From: Flavobacteriales bacterium | Lineage (GTDB): Bacteria > Bacteroidota > Bacteroidia > Flavobacteriales_D > Crocinitomicaceae | Direction: 5' to 3' | Length of the DNA stretch: 7,188 nucleotides | Assembly (NCBI GenBank): GCA_947458985.1 | Contig: CANHBA010000112.1 | Coordinates: forward strand, 1-7,188 | Part shown: positions 1 through 6,403 of the stretch, piece after piece | How positions within the stretch are numbered: position 1 is the stretch's first letter | How the letters are laid out: each line of letters opens with the position of its first letter | Notes under the pieces: model-generated | What the model saw: the letters and a program-made list of their open reading frames with translations, nothing else | The model's database searches: none | Told to the model about the DNA's origin: nothing | Translations under genes and position numbers: made by a program

Positions 1-2
1 GA

Positions 3-203
3 CACGCTGTTATTGTAGTCGATAAATGCATCAATGCTAAGGGTGAAGTAAAATTCATGCTTGCCCAAAGTTATATGCCTGCACAAGACCTACAAATACT
101 TGTCGGCGACGATGAGCAGTCGCCATGGTATGACTTGAATTTTGGCGAGTACTTTTATAGCGCAGAATGGACTTTCACAAAAGATCAACTCAAGCATTTT
201 TGA
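3..203 (+). CDS. DUF4846 domain protein, C-terminal end (5' end outside window)
   Basis: The frame beginning at base 3 stays open from the window edge to a TGA at 201-203, giving 66 residues. It starts HAVIVVDKCINAKGE, continues with FMLAQSYMPAQDLQIL and SPWYDL, and ends with a short EWTFTKDQLKHF tail. The HAVIVVD, LAQSYMPAQ and SPWY blocks, in this order, are what I recognise as the conserved C-terminal part of the DUF4846 family, which is frequent in Bacteroidota. The function of that family is not established. The 5' end and any signal peptide or lipobox lie outside the window. The gene converges on the minus-strand gene ending at 231, leaving 27 bp between the stop codons with no recognisable terminator hairpin. 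Family assignment is from memory of the motif pattern and is fairly secure; that the frame codes is very secure. Confidence 0.82.
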   Translation, partial: HAVIVVDKCINAKGEVKFMLAQSYMPAQDLQILVGDDEQSPWYDLNFGEYFYSAEWTFTKDQLKHF

Positions 204-230
204 ACGAACTGACTTGCTTCAGGTAGCTCA

Positions 231-1376
231 TCACGGACTCACCAAATTGATACTCACATTAAAGTAGAGCGGATTCGTAAGGCTATTGACCATCACGTAA
301 GGTGGCATGTCGTCAATAAGTCCAAAAGCGCGGTAGTTTTCTTCGCCATTCATGAGGCGGTCCATATCGAAACGATAGTTGATTCTATAACCCGCTTGAA
401 TAGACAGCCAGATGAACTCTTTTAAAGAAAATTCATAGACCATGCGCAATCTGATTTCTCCTCTGCGGATTTCGAGATCGTCTTCGCGCATTTGATAGCC
501 ATCTACACTTGAGGTGTTCCACATTCTGTAGCTTTGCCCCTCGAGTTCGTAACCAGCAAACAACATGTTTCTACTGTTGATGGTTCTGCGCACATGTACA
601 CGAGCCGGAAACAACATTTCTGTACCCCATTTATTCTGCACACCCGTAGAATTAAAGAGCACCACTGGAATATAATTGATTTCTCCCACTCTGTAAGTAC
701 GCGCCACCCCTACACCCCATTGCTTGAGTTCTGAAGGTCTTTTTCCGAAAATGAGCGCAGCTGAATACTTCATGTAATTGAGCGGCATCATGTCTTTGAA
801 GGTGTAATTTCCGCTGTAATCAGCAGAGCCTTGAAAAAGCATAAAATACTTATCGTTGAACGGCTTGAAAACAGTAGTGCTAAGGCCTGCGGTTTTGAGT
901 CCGTAGGCACTCAACGATTTCAGCATCGGATTGGTCAGTGAAGCTTCGTCGGCAAAGTTGTAGCGTTGTTCCCAATAGTTACCTCCTAATTGCCAAACTA
1001 AATTGGTTTGGGAAATGACAGGAATGTTAAATGCCAAACGCATGCCATGAGAACGCAGTACTTGTGCATCTTGCGCATTCAGATTCCAAGCACCAGTGCC
1101 GGTTTGAATGGAATTGAGGGTGTCGGCAGACATATTGTAGCCCATTTGGTAATCGTAGCCAAAACTGATGAGCTTTGCAGGGCTTAGACCTTCAATTTTC
1201 GGACTACAAAAACGGCGTGCCCCTTCTGCAGAATATTCTACGTTGTCGTAAAGGCTGTAGTCTTCTTCAGTAACAGTAGAGTCAGTATTTTCAGGAACTT
1301 GAGCCCAGATGGTACTGAAAGAACCAAATGTCGTTACAACGAAGGCAATTGGTAAAAATCTAGATTGGAAAGACAT
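231..1376 (-). CDS. Probable outer-membrane beta-barrel protein, DUF6268-like
   Basis: This is a 381-residue exported protein. I chose the ATG at 1374-1376 because it places a clean signal peptide at the N-terminus (MSFQSRFLPIAFVV..., likely cut after W-A at residues 24-25, just before Q26). An upstream in-frame ATG at 1412 would add 12 residues before the signal and overlap the preceding gene. The mature part is rich in alternating aromatic/polar strands (for example YFMLFQGSADYSGNYTF and FIWLSIQAGYRINYRFD) with acidic loops, as in an outer-membrane barrel. A block with LEIRRGEIRLRMVYE resembles the 'ELRRxDIR' stretch I associate with DUF6268 outer-membrane proteins. No transport or enzymatic function can be read from it. 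It starts 4 bp after the DUF2147 gene stops, so the two are almost certainly co-transcribed and possibly translationally coupled. Alternative: an unrelated barrel family of similar size. Confidence 0.82.
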   Translation of the reverse strand: MSFQSRFLPIAFVVTTFGSFSTIWAQVPENTDSTVTEEDYSLYDNVEYSAEGARRFCSPKIEGLSPAKLISFGYDYQMGYNMSADTLNSIQTGTGAWNLNAQDAQVLRSHGMRLAFNIPVISQTNLVWQLGGNYWEQRYNFADEASLTNPMLKSLSAYGLKTAGLSTTVFKPFNDKYFMLFQGSADYSGNYTFKDMMPLNYMKYSAALIFGKRPSELKQWGVGVARTYRVGEINYIPVVLFNSTGVQNKWGTEMLFPARVHVRRTINSRNMLFAGYELEGQSYRMWNTSSVDGYQMREDDLEIRRGEIRLRMVYEFSLKEFIWLSIQAGYRINYRFDMDRLMNGEENYRAFGLIDDMPPYVMVNSLTNPLYFNVSINLVSP

Positions 1377-1380
1377 CTGC

Positions 1381-1839
1381 TTATTTTTTAACAACCAAAC
1401 GCTTCCAAACATCTGTTCTACCTAGAGCAGACACACCGATATAACCGCGAATATTGAGCGTGTTTTCATTGGACATTTTGATCACGCAAGAATAAGTGCT
1501 GCCGTTGAGTGCGTCGTAAATAGTGCCGTCGGCCCATTCGTCATCGCCTTTATAAGTGAAGTCTTTGAGCATGCGGTAACCCATAAGAGGTACTTTTTGA
1601 AGATCTGCATCGGGATTGTTTTTATCGGTCTTTGGCTTTTTTGTAGCCGGATCGATGGGCTCCTTGAGCCAAACAATTTTACCGTAGTACTTAGCGCCAA
1701 TTTTTTCAATTTTGACACGAGCTCTTCCGTTACTCGGCTCCCAAACACCAATTAAGCGATCGCCTCCAGTGTTAGGTGCAAAAGACCAAAATAAGGTGGC
1801 AACAAAAGAAAAAAGAAGAACAATAGATAACTTTTTCAT
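1381..1839 (-). CDS. DUF2147 domain-containing exported protein
   Basis: This is a 152-residue protein when begun at the ATG at 1837-1839, which gives a typical signal peptide (MKKLSIVLLFSFVATLFWSFA). An ATG at 1857 would add six residues (MHKLTL) in front and is less likely. The mature part is a single DUF2147 domain: IGVW near residues 30-33, YYGKIVWL at 51-58, the D-x-N-N-P-D-x-D-L stretch at 72-80, DGTIYD at 104-109 followed by TYSC, and the C-terminal IRGYIGVSALGRT at 130-142 followed by W145. This order, and the total length of about 150 residues, are what the family normally shows. DUF2147 proteins are small exported beta-rich proteins of unknown biochemical role. The next gene starts only 4 bp downstream; the 177-residue membrane protein gene lies 50 bp upstream on the same strand, so the three could be one transcript. 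No promoter-like TAnnTTTG was seen in that 50-bp gap. Confidence 0.93.
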   Translation of the reverse strand: MKKLSIVLLFSFVATLFWSFAPNTGGDRLIGVWEPSNGRARVKIEKIGAKYYGKIVWLKEPIDPATKKPKTDKNNPDADLQKVPLMGYRMLKDFTYKGDDEWADGTIYDALNGSTYSCVIKMSNENTLNIRGYIGVSALGRTDVWKRLVVKK

Positions 1840-1889
1840 GAGGGTGAGTTTATGCATTAAGGTTATTAAATGAGTGAGTAAGATGCTAC

Positions 1890-2423
1890 TTAGTATTTCA
1901 ATTCAAATTCGAAAGAGCCTTTAAGCGTTACATTCGCATTCACATCTTTCAAAAAAGAGGCGTCAAGAATAACATACACTTGTTTTTCAGCAAAATAATC
2001 GGTTACATTGGCTTCTTTTGAAGGTTTTAATTGGACAGATTTGAGCTTGCCTTTGATGGGGTTAATTACCGCTAGTTCTTGCATCGAAAGATCTGGGTTG
2101 TCTGAGGCAAAACTAACAACCAATGCATTGATGTCTTGAAAAGAGGAAGGATCCATGCACTCAACTGTGGCATTTTTAAGAACCGCATTTTTGATTTTGA
2201 TACCTGCTTTGTAATCTGAGCCTAGAATTTCTTTGAGGTCAATTTTGGCCACATACTGAGCAGGATTCGATCCTTGAAACAAGGGGCCTGCGTACTCAAA
2301 TTGAATATCCTTGAGGGTGAAAGACTTAGTGTTTTTGGGAGCGTTGAGTAGTTTAAAAAGCCAAGCGCCTAGGGCAATGATGACAGCTCCAACAATAATG
2401 GTGCGCAATATTTTTTTCTTCAT
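1890..2423 (-). CDS. Membrane-anchored protein of unknown function (177 aa)
   Basis: I do not recognise a family. The start ATG at 2421-2423 is followed by MKKKILRTIIVGAVIIALGAWLF, a basic tip and one hydrophobic segment at about residues 7-26. No clear cleavage site or lipobox cysteine follows, so it is most likely an uncleaved N-terminal anchor with the remainder in the periplasm. Residues 35-177 alternate short hydrophobic and polar stretches, consistent with a beta-rich domain, with several 'K-x-A/V-L-K-N-A' type strands. There is one cysteine, at about residue 89, and the protein ends in FEFELKY. It has no catalytic signature that I can see. It lies 108 bp after the Omp85 gene and 50 bp before the DUF2147 gene on the same strand, which suggests an envelope role only by association. 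That the ORF is real is supported by its clean start, its export signal and the absence of a competing frame. Confidence 0.87.
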   Translation of the reverse strand: MKKKILRTIIVGAVIIALGAWLFKLLNAPKNTKSFTLKDIQFEYAGPLFQGSNPAQYVAKIDLKEILGSDYKAGIKIKNAVLKNATVECMDPSSFQDINALVVSFASDNPDLSMQELAVINPIKGKLKSVQLKPSKEANVTDYFAEKQVYVILDASFLKDVNANVTLKGSFEFELKY

Positions 2424-2441
2424 AATTGGGGTTAATGAAGC

Positions 2442-2449
2442 TAAAAGTA
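2442..2449 (-). promoter_or_regulatory. Weak candidate -7 box upstream of the 177-aa protein gene
   Basis: On the minus strand the octamer TACTTTTA matches the Bacteroidota -7 consensus TAnnTTTG at all but the last base and ends 18 bp before the ATG at 2423. The nearest TTTG lies only about 14 bp upstream, shorter than the usual gap to a -33 element, so this may be chance in AT-rich sequence. If real, it would let the three downstream genes be expressed separately from the Omp85 gene. Confidence 0.25.
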
Positions 2450-2477
2450 TCTATTTTGAAATACAAAGTGCCACCTG

Positions 2478-2511
2478 CTTTCATTAAAGAATTTTAGCTA
2501 AGAAATGAAAG
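2478..2511. repeat. Inverted repeat with 8-bp perfect arms between two envelope genes
   Basis: CTTTCATT at 2478-2485 is exactly complementary to AATGAAAG at 2504-2511, with an 18-nt AT-rich loop containing the palindrome TAGCTA. It lies 21 bp beyond the stop of the Omp85 gene. Read on the plus strand it is followed by ATTTTT; on the minus strand, the direction of the neighbouring genes, no T-run follows the second arm. It could stabilise the 3' end of the Omp85 message or be a weak terminator, but the stem is AT-rich and chance is possible. Confidence 0.3.
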
Positions 2512-2531
2512 ATTTTTATAACCCAAAGCCT

Positions 2532-3680
2532 TTAAAAAGACTCCCCAACCACAAAATAAAAATAACCACCTTCTCGGCCATAGCCATAGTCTAAACGGAT
2601 GTTCAAACGCTCCGCTGGATCTACTACAAAACGGAGCCCGGTACCAATCGAATATTTCAAATGACTCGAAATTAAGGTGGATGACGGACCAAAGACATCG
2701 CCAACCCCGCCAAAAGCAACCCCGCCAAAGCGCCAAAACAACGGAAAGCGGTATTCGAGTTGGGTGGCAAAAAAATGCTTGTCTCTGAAACGGTTTTTTG
2801 GATAACCACGCAAAATGTCGTCGTTTCCAAGGGTTGATAAATCTAGAAAAGGCACTTCACCAAAAGTAAATCTGGCTTTGGTCTGCCAAGCCAAAATATG
2901 TTTGGGTTTGAGTTGCCAGTATTGCTGATAGGTAGCGTTGATGGTCTGAAAAGAAAAAGTACTCTTCAAAAGTGGCGAGAAAAAGTAAGTAGAAAACTCT
3001 GCGTAGCGCCCCTTATATGGATTGATGATGTTGTCTCGGGTATCTAAAATGGATACCACGCCAAGTGCAGAACCTAAACCACCTTTATAACCCGTTATTG
3101 TACCATTTGATAATACTCCGTTTGGAGCGTATTGAAAATTGTATTCGTATTCGAGCTCATAATCAAAACCAATAAAGAAACCAGGTTTGATTTTTTTTAA
3201 TTGCAAAGACTTCAAAACAAAGAGCTGGTAACTATATTGCTCTTTTTGTGACAACTCCGTATCGTTGCCAATGCCGTAGAAGCGGTCGGGGAAATCGCGG
3301 TAACGCACATCACCTTTGAGTAGATAGTTTTCATCTTGGGTAAATACATGCCAAGAAGCCCAGGTGTCTAGCTGTTTATTTTGGGTGTAGTCGGCTAAAA
3401 ACTGAATGTAAGAAACCCGTGGTTGTGTAGCATGCGCCTCAGATGGCTTGACTTTAAAGTAATACACGCCGGCTGCTCCGGCCGCCCAACGGGTATCTGG
3501 TGTGAAATACAATAAGGGCAACGCAAACAAACCATTCTTATCTTCAGAAATGGTATCTGATAAAGGCACAAAACCCATGAATTTCTTGGGTTTCACAATT
3601 GAATCGAAAGTCGATTGTGCCTGCACTACATGAAGCAGTGCTGGTATGATGAAAAAAAAGAAACGGACGTAGCTGTTCAA
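2532..3680 (-). CDS. POTRA-less Omp85/BamA-superfamily outer-membrane protein
   Basis: This is an outer-membrane beta-barrel of the Omp85 (bacterial surface antigen, BamA/TamA) superfamily. No ATG is available near the 5' end. I use the TTG at 3678-3680, which gives 382 residues and a good signal peptide (NSYVR, then FFFFIIPALLHVV, cut after Q-A). A TTG at 3707 is also in frame but lies inside the best promoter box. After the signal comes a short linker beginning KKFMGFVPLS, then strands from ALPLLYFTPDTRWAAGAAG onward, which is barrel from the start with no room for a POTRA domain. Superfamily marks are LDTRDN at about 212-217, the loop-6 motif ILRGY at about 289-293 with FRDKHF just after, EYRFPLFWRFG at about 310-320, and a terminal aromatic strand ending GESF. 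Without POTRA domains it is unlikely to be the essential BamA; substrate or function is unknown. It is first of four same-strand envelope genes. Confidence 0.92.
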   Translation of the reverse strand: MNSYVRFFFFIIPALLHVVQAQSTFDSIVKPKKFMGFVPLSDTISEDKNGLFALPLLYFTPDTRWAAGAAGVYYFKVKPSEAHATQPRVSYIQFLADYTQNKQLDTWASWHVFTQDENYLLKGDVRYRDFPDRFYGIGNDTELSQKEQYSYQLFVLKSLQLKKIKPGFFIGFDYELEYEYNFQYAPNGVLSNGTITGYKGGLGSALGVVSILDTRDNIINPYKGRYAEFSTYFFSPLLKSTFSFQTINATYQQYWQLKPKHILAWQTKARFTFGEVPFLDLSTLGNDDILRGYPKNRFRDKHFFATQLEYRFPLFWRFGGVAFGGVGDVFGPSSTLISSHLKYSIGTGLRFVVDPAERLNIRLDYGYGREGGYFYFVVGESF

Positions 3681-3704
3681 AACGCAGACTAACTTGGTTA
3701 CTTG

Positions 3705-3712
3705 CAAATATA
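3705..3712 (-). promoter_or_regulatory. Candidate -7 box (TAnnTTTG) for the Omp85-family gene
   Basis: The minus-strand octamer TATATTTG is an exact match to the Bacteroidota sigma-factor -7 consensus TAnnTTTG. Transcription starting roughly 5-8 bases downstream would begin near 3698-3700 and leave a leader of about 20 nt before the TTG at 3680. No convincing TTG-type -33 element is present at the expected distance. Its position makes the more upstream TTG (3707) an implausible translation start, because that codon overlaps the box. Confidence 0.5.
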
Positions 3713-3720
3713 ATCCTAAA

Positions 3721-3748
3721 TTGAAAAGTCCTTTATTCCGTAACTTTA
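3721..3748 (+). promoter_or_regulatory. Candidate -33/-7 promoter for tspO
   Basis: TTG at 3721-3723 is followed, after 17 bp, by TAACTTTA at 3741-3748, one base off the Bacteroidota -7 consensus TAnnTTTG. The pair ends 12 bp before the tspO ATG, so the leader would be very short. It lies back to back with the minus-strand TATATTTG box, their facing edges only 8 bp apart. Confidence 0.35.
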
Positions 3749-3760
3749 TAAAAAATCCAA

Positions 3761-4231
3761 ATGAAAAAATCTTTGCTTTCGACTACTCTTTTTCTGCTTT
3801 TGAATTTTGCTGCCTTGGCAATTGGTGGGCTTTTTACAGGCAATGCTGTTTCATCTGAATGGTACCAAAACTTAGCAAAAGCGCCTTGGACTCCTCCAGG
3901 ATGGGTTTTCGGAGCAGCCTGGACCTTCGTGATGCTCAGTTTTTCTTTTTATATGGGCCGTTTGTGGGTAAACGCCGGCAAACACAACAAGCTGGTCATT
4001 CGATGGTATCTAACTCAATTGCTATTGAACATCGCCTGGAATCCGGTATTCTTCTACGCCAAAAGCATAGACATGGGGCTTTTGGTTATTGTTGGTTTGT
4101 TGCTGAACGTACTACTTATTACTGTTAAATTCAGCCGAATACAAAAAAGATGGACGCTAGCCATTTTACCTTATCTGATATGGCTTTGCATTGCAACAAG
4201 CTTAAATGCTTACATTTTGCTTTACAATTAA
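3761..4231 (+). CDS. tspO: TspO/MBR family tryptophan-rich sensory membrane protein
   Basis: At 156 residues this is a typical length for TspO, the bacterial homologue of the mitochondrial translocator protein, a five-helix inner-membrane protein that binds tetrapyrroles and sterols. Five hydrophobic segments are visible at about residues 5-25, 47-69, 80-99, 105-122 and 132-154. Family signatures are in place: EWYQNL at 33-38 with K40 and P42, PPGWVFGAAWT at 45-55, QLLLNIAWNPVFF at 86-98, and PYLIW at 137-141 with A145 and LN at 148-149. Family proteins have been linked to porphyrin handling and stress or light responses. No carotenoid, photolyase or heme gene lies beside it here, so the physiological role is open. 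The ATG follows an AT-rich leader with no Shine-Dalgarno sequence, normal for the phylum. It is divergent from the Omp85 gene and convergent with folE; its TAA overlaps the folE stop. Confidence 0.95.
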   Translation: MKKSLLSTTLFLLLNFAALAIGGLFTGNAVSSEWYQNLAKAPWTPPGWVFGAAWTFVMLSFSFYMGRLWVNAGKHNKLVIRWYLTQLLLNIAWNPVFFYAKSIDMGLLVIVGLLLNVLLITVKFSRIQKRWTLAILPYLIWLCIATSLNAYILLYN

Positions 4232-4914
4232 AGGCCGATATACTTCAAGAATTCGTTCTTGGTAGCTTCGTTTTCAAACTGACCACAGAAATTAGCCGTT
4301 ACCGTACTGCTATTCACATCCTTCACTCCTCTTGAAGAAACACAGAGGTGCGTGGCATCGATCACAACTGCTACATCTTGAGTTTCGAGTACTTCTTGTA
4401 ACGCTTTGGTGATTTGCATCGTGAGGCGCTCCTGTACTTGCGGTCGCTTGGCAAAATGCTGCACGAGTCGGTTGATTTTCGACAAACCAATGACTTTGCC
4501 GCCAGAAATATAAGCAACGTGCGCCTTGCCAATGATAGGTACAAAATGATGCTCGCAGTTGGAGTAGAACAAAATGTTCTTCTCTACAAGCATTTGGTTG
4601 TACTGGTATTTGTTTTCAAAGAGTTTGACATCCGGAAAATTCGCAGGGTTCAGGCCCGAGAAAATTTCTTGAACATACATTTTAGCCACGCGCTTTGGCG
4701 TTCCGCTCAGGCTGTCGTCGCTGCGGTCTAAGCCGAGGATGTCCATGATTTGGCCAAAATGTTGTGCAATTTGCTCTATTTTTTCGGCATCTGAACGGTC
4801 AAATGCGTCTTTACGGAGTGGTGTATCTACTGAGGTACTGACGTGCTCGTCGCCCATTTCGTCTATTAAAACATCTATGTGTGTTGGGGAAGCCACTGGC
4901 GTGTTTTGTTTCAT
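4228..4914 (-). CDS. folE: GTP cyclohydrolase I (FolE)
   Basis: This enzyme converts GTP to 7,8-dihydroneopterin triphosphate and formate in the cytoplasm, the first step toward tetrahydrofolate and also a source of precursor for queuosine-type pathways. The 228-residue length is near the E. coli enzyme. Visible hallmarks are SGTPKRVAKMY at 70-80, NCEHHFVPIIGKAHVAY at 119-135, VIGLSKINRLV at 141-151 followed by FAKRPQVQERLT at 154-165, and THLCVSSRGV at 188-197. By comparison with the E. coli numbering, C120, H123 and C191 should be the zinc ligands and H122 the catalytic histidine; all are present, so the enzyme looks intact. Residues 1-35 are a variable acidic N-terminal extension. The ATG at 4912-4914 is the natural start. 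The gene is monocistronic as far as seen, convergent with tspO and divergent from the 417-residue secreted protein gene. Confidence 0.98.
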   Translation of the reverse strand: MKQNTPVASPTHIDVLIDEMGDEHVSTSVDTPLRKDAFDRSDAEKIEQIAQHFGQIMDILGLDRSDDSLSGTPKRVAKMYVQEIFSGLNPANFPDVKLFENKYQYNQMLVEKNILFYSNCEHHFVPIIGKAHVAYISGGKVIGLSKINRLVQHFAKRPQVQERLTMQITKALQEVLETQDVAVVIDATHLCVSSRGVKDVNSSTVTANFCGQFENEATKNEFLKYIGL

Positions 4915-4980
4915 CTTTGTGTTTTTTAATTAAACAAAAAGAGAAAGGTTTGGTTCGGTTGGCTTCGAAAGAAAATAAAA

Positions 4981-5008
4981 CAAGAATAAATAAGAACAAT
5001 ACAAGCAA
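4981..5008 (-). promoter_or_regulatory. Weak candidate promoter for folE
   Basis: On the minus strand TTG (complement of 5006-5008) and TATTCTTG (complement of 4981-4988) are separated by 17 bp. The second is one base off TAnnTTTG. Transcription would start near 4975, giving a leader of about 60 nt before the folE ATG. The 141-bp region 4915-5055 must also carry the plus-strand promoter for the gene at 5056. There I see only a lone TTTG at 5032-5035 without the TA, which is not enough to call. No riboswitch-like structure was recognised. Confidence 0.28.
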
Positions 5009-5055
5009 CTTTTTACTCAAAATTCACGTCCTTTGCGGGTACAAAAATTAAACAC

Positions 5056-6309
5056 GTGAAAAAATCTACCTTATTTGTGGCTATCGCCCTCGCTTTCAAC
5101 TCTTTTGCCCAGTCGGTAAAGAGTGAGCAAATTACTTACACCTATACCAAACTGCCAACCAACCCGGTTCAGCCAAAACCAACCACATACACCGCAAGTG
5201 TAACTGCTGCCTACGAAGCAGAAAACCAAAAACTAATGGCGCAATACGAAGCCGACAAAGCGCAAGCTGAAGCCGACTACCAGCGCGACATGGCAGATCT
5301 TCCTAACAAACAAAAAGCTGCCGACGACAAATTTGAGCGTGAAACAAAAGCTTGGAACGAAAAATCTACTGCTTCAAAAATCATCGAAAAACAAGTGCTC
5401 AACGAAAACAACAAGCCTGTCAAAGACTACGTTGCCCAACCTTATCGCCGCACCATCACAATGCCCGTCATGAAAACAGCTTACGATTACAATTCTTTGG
5501 CTTCAACCTACCTCTTTATCGACGGCTTGCAAAAAGGCGCTGCCAATGCCCTTAACTACACCGTTACTTTGCAAGGGTTTGAAGCTACACCAGCTAAAAT
5601 TGTTACTGAAGTAAAGGATGAAGTATCTCGCAAAGACGGCGTAAGCACCACTACTAAAGTTACTTACTACCACATCGAGTTTACGTATCGCCACCCAATG
5701 AGTTTCCGCGTTACCAACGCCATTAACCAAGAAATTTACGCCGCTGCCCCTGCCGAATTCACCGAATTCAAGTTATACAAAGGCGCAGCTACCAAAACAC
5801 AGCCTTCAATGGATGTGAGCGCGGTTGTCAAATCAATGGAAGACAAATGTTTGCAAGAAAACCTCAAAGTAATGAACCATATGGTCAATGACCGCATTGG
5901 TTTTGAGCGCACCGAAGAAACCTTCGAACTCAATTTCGTGAAATCTAAAAATGAGTCACACAACGACTTGCTAGACGCTTTTAATGCGGCCAATCTAGGC
6001 TTCAAGATGCTCGGCACCAACGAAGCACAAGGCGCTATGAAACTCAATGAAGCCATTGGTATCTGGAACAAAGCCCTCGAAGAGTCTGACATCGAAAACA
6101 AAAAAGCACGCATAGACAAAGACGTCACTGTTGCTATTTACTTCAACCTACTCGAGGCCTACTTCGCTTTGCGCAACACCACCGCAGCAGACGAAATCCT
6201 CAAAACAATGGGCCGCATGGACATCTCCAACCGCGACAAAAAACAACGTGAAGCATACGAGCAAGCGTATATCGACCTTAAATTGCGCATGGCTGCCAAC
6301 GGATTATAA
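5056..6309 (+). CDS. Secreted coiled-coil/TPR-like protein of unknown function
   Basis: This is a 417-residue exported protein that I cannot assign to a family. It starts with GTG at 5056; no in-frame ATG lies just upstream, and GTG opens a textbook signal peptide (MKKSTLFVAIALAFNSFA, cut before Q19). After a YTYTKLPTNPVQPKP segment (28-42), residues 50-103 are strongly charged and Ala-rich with heptad-like spacing, a probable coiled coil. Residues 105-250 look mixed alpha/beta with Thr/Val/Tyr-rich strands (RRTITMPVM, TKVTYYHIEFTYRHP). From about 300 to 417 the sequence is helical; FNAANLGFKMLG through IGIWNKALEES and TVAIYFNLLEAYFALRN through ILKTM read like TPR-type helix pairs, though too few and imperfect to name with certainty. 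There is one cysteine (C265) and no lipobox, so it is probably periplasmic or secreted. It is followed by a candidate terminator and seems to be its own transcription unit. Confidence 0.92.
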   Translation: MKKSTLFVAIALAFNSFAQSVKSEQITYTYTKLPTNPVQPKPTTYTASVTAAYEAENQKLMAQYEADKAQAEADYQRDMADLPNKQKAADDKFERETKAWNEKSTASKIIEKQVLNENNKPVKDYVAQPYRRTITMPVMKTAYDYNSLASTYLFIDGLQKGAANALNYTVTLQGFEATPAKIVTEVKDEVSRKDGVSTTTKVTYYHIEFTYRHPMSFRVTNAINQEIYAAAPAEFTEFKLYKGAATKTQPSMDVSAVVKSMEDKCLQENLKVMNHMVNDRIGFERTEETFELNFVKSKNESHNDLLDAFNAANLGFKMLGTNEAQGAMKLNEAIGIWNKALEESDIENKKARIDKDVTVAIYFNLLEAYFALRNTTAADEILKTMGRMDISNRDKKQREAYEQAYIDLKLRMAANGL

Positions 6310-6338
6310 GAAATACCAAATCCAAGCAACTCTTTATG

Positions 6339-6350
6339 GTCCCTTCGGAC
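6339..6350 (+). repeat. Small GC-rich hairpin after the 417-aa protein gene
   Basis: GTCCCTTCGGAC can fold as GTCC/GGAC around a CTTC loop, extendable by one G-T pair. It begins 29 bp after the stop codon at 6307-6309 and precedes the larger hairpin at 6360-6392. It has no T-run of its own; it may be a pause or 3'-end stabilising structure, or chance. Confidence 0.22.
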
Positions 6351-6359
6351 TCTGACACC

Positions 6360-6392
6360 ACCAAATGTCGTTTTACCGACGGCATTTTTGGT
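6360..6392 (+). terminator. Candidate intrinsic terminator after the 417-aa protein gene
   Basis: AAATGTCG at 6363-6370 pairs with CGGCATTT at 6380-6387 over eight base pairs, one of them G-U, around a 9-nt loop. A run of five T occupies 6385-6389. An outer ACC/GGT pair (6360-6362 with 6390-6392) can extend it across a two-T bulge. It lies about 50 bp after the stop of the secreted protein gene and 42 bp before the next ATG, where a terminator would be expected. The U-tract is partly used in the stem, so efficiency is uncertain. Confidence 0.45.
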
Positions 6393-6403
6393 ATGCGGTA
6401 AAT

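Noticed and set aside
2494..2736. A Trp/Cys-rich 80-codon minus-strand frame overlapping the C-terminus of the Omp85 gene
   Set aside because: It is an out-of-frame shadow of the conserved terminal barrel strands; the biased Trp/Arg/Cys content is not protein-like.
4810..4914. N-terminal extension of FolE as a possible regulatory domain
   Set aside because: About 35 acidic, low-conservation residues before the core are within the normal length variation of the family, so no separate domain is claimed.
4811..5020. A 69-codon minus-strand frame overlapping the folE start, beginning with a hydrophobic stretch
   Set aside because: It runs out of frame through the first 35 codons of folE, and its apparent signal comes from the AT-rich promoter region. 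There is no family resemblance, and folE has a natural ATG at 4914.
5736..6128. A 130-codon minus-strand frame inside the 417-residue protein gene
   Set aside because: It is antisense to a gene with a clear signal peptide and coherent composition. The Ser/Leu-rich translation is the usual complement of Lys/Glu/Ala codons.
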